Positions 63,300 through 64,000 of a stretch of 64,000 bases of DNA are shown piece by piece. The stretch is from Metaphire vulgaris (lineage: Eukaryota > Annelida > Clitellata > Crassiclitellata > Megascolecidae). The stretch is taken from assembly GCA_018105865.1 (NCBI GenBank), contig CM030840.1, forward strand, positions 7,384,006 to 7,448,005. The letters run 5' to 3'. Position 1 is the stretch's first letter; each line of letters opens with the position of its first letter. The notes under the pieces were generated by a model that was not told the DNA's origin, made no database searches, and saw only the letters and a list, made by a program, of their open reading frames with translations. A program made the position numbers and the translations under genes.

Positions 63300-63760
63300 G
63301 TCAGTCAGCAAACCCCCGCACCTTGGTGTCTTCAGCACTTCGGATCTGTAACTCTCCCCCCAGCTGAGGTCACTTGGTGTTTGGCTTGTGCTGACAGTGC
63401 TGAACGGTTAGAAAATTACTGCTCGGAGGAAGAAACATTATCTCCAAGTCAACGTTTTAAATTATAGGTCACAAAATAATGAAGAACTGTTCACCCAGAA
63501 CATTTTCTCAGCGGATCTTTGCGAATTTGGTGAAACATTCGAGACAATATGAACGACTGTCCTTTGATAGCCCCTCTATTTCGGTGATTTAGGATACATA
63601 ATGTCTGAGATGGATTCGAAAATAATCGACAATGCGTCAAAATAAGCATCCGATGCTCAGTCAAAACCATCAATCGCTCCTAAACGTCTAAACGTCTGTG
63701 GAAGTTTCAGTTGTCTTCGACTCTTCCTGCTGTTGACCCCAGAGCAGTGGCATCCGTGAA

Positions 63761-64000
63761 CAGTGGCGTAGCCAGGATTTTCGGAAGGGGGGTTTGGTTT
63801 CTCGATCGTGACCAAACTTTGAATTTTTTAATATTTTCCTTTTTTAGGAGATGACAAGCAAAAAAACGATGTCACCTTCCCCGCACCTTTATATTCTTCT
63901 ATTTTTCTATACTCTATAGCACTTAGAAATTTTTCAATCGGCAGCCAGCCAGGAGGTTTGACCCCAAAAATCGCGTCCGAAAATGAAAAATGTACAGAAA
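63761..64000. mobile_element. CAGTGGCG-family MITE, running off the window
   Basis: Starts CAGTGGCGTAGCCAGG. It has the T-rich motif as GATGACAAGCAAAAAAACGA (about 63851). The right end is outside the window. Confidence 0.7.

Overview
This looks like nuclear DNA from an animal, most likely a marine invertebrate. It has spliced genes with GT-AG introns, long (AT)n, (CA)n, (GATT)n and trinucleotide microsatellites, tRNA-derived SINEs, several LINE types, and dense layers of DNA transposons and MITEs. I cannot name the species. There are no operons, CRISPR arrays or rRNA genes, and I see no stand-alone tRNA gene.

Two protein-coding genes can be supported. (1) On the minus strand, 48397 down to 19072, thirteen exons join with matching phases into a 1606-codon reading frame. 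It encodes a RhoGAP-domain protein whose GAP domain resembles ARHGAP21/23, set between long Ser-rich regions, ending in a PDZ-ligand-like Ser-Ser-Val. (2) On the plus strand, 10762-11942, an intronless small heat shock protein with two alpha-crystallin domains is split by an apparent frameshift in a GAC-rich stretch.

Layout: 0-10.4 kb is transposon-rich. It holds CAGTGGCG-type hAT-like MITEs with 8-bp target duplications, Harbinger-like MITEs with 3-bp duplications, a hAT element at 4.7-5.5 kb, a perfect 42-bp inverted repeat at 6.1 kb, and a SINE. From 10.4 to 16.4 kb come the heat shock gene and more MITEs. From 16.4 to 19 kb is probably the RhoGAP 3' UTR, with two MITE insertions. From 19 to 48.4 kb is the RhoGAP gene. 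Its introns carry a piggyBac-type element with a 340-bp tandem array (23.7-25.4 kb), a decayed autonomous piggyBac inserted at TTAA inside a LINE reading frame (28.5-32.4 kb), hAT remnants, and an AT-rich decayed tandem region (43.4-46.8 kb). A CCAAT-rich block at 50.7 kb is a candidate promoter. From 49 to 64 kb are LINE remnants, SINEs and nested elements, including a four-level nest at 57.7-59.3 kb.

The strongest unexplained signals are: a short T-rich hairpin-like motif (TGAC-CTTTTTTGCTT-GTCA) found more than 20 times inside unrelated MITE families; a 340-bp array shared by two piggyBac-type elements; the octamer TAGGCCTA seen 17 times but never between 13.6 and 53.4 kb; and the perfect 42-bp hairpin. 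Statements about families come from recognising motifs by eye; no database was searched.
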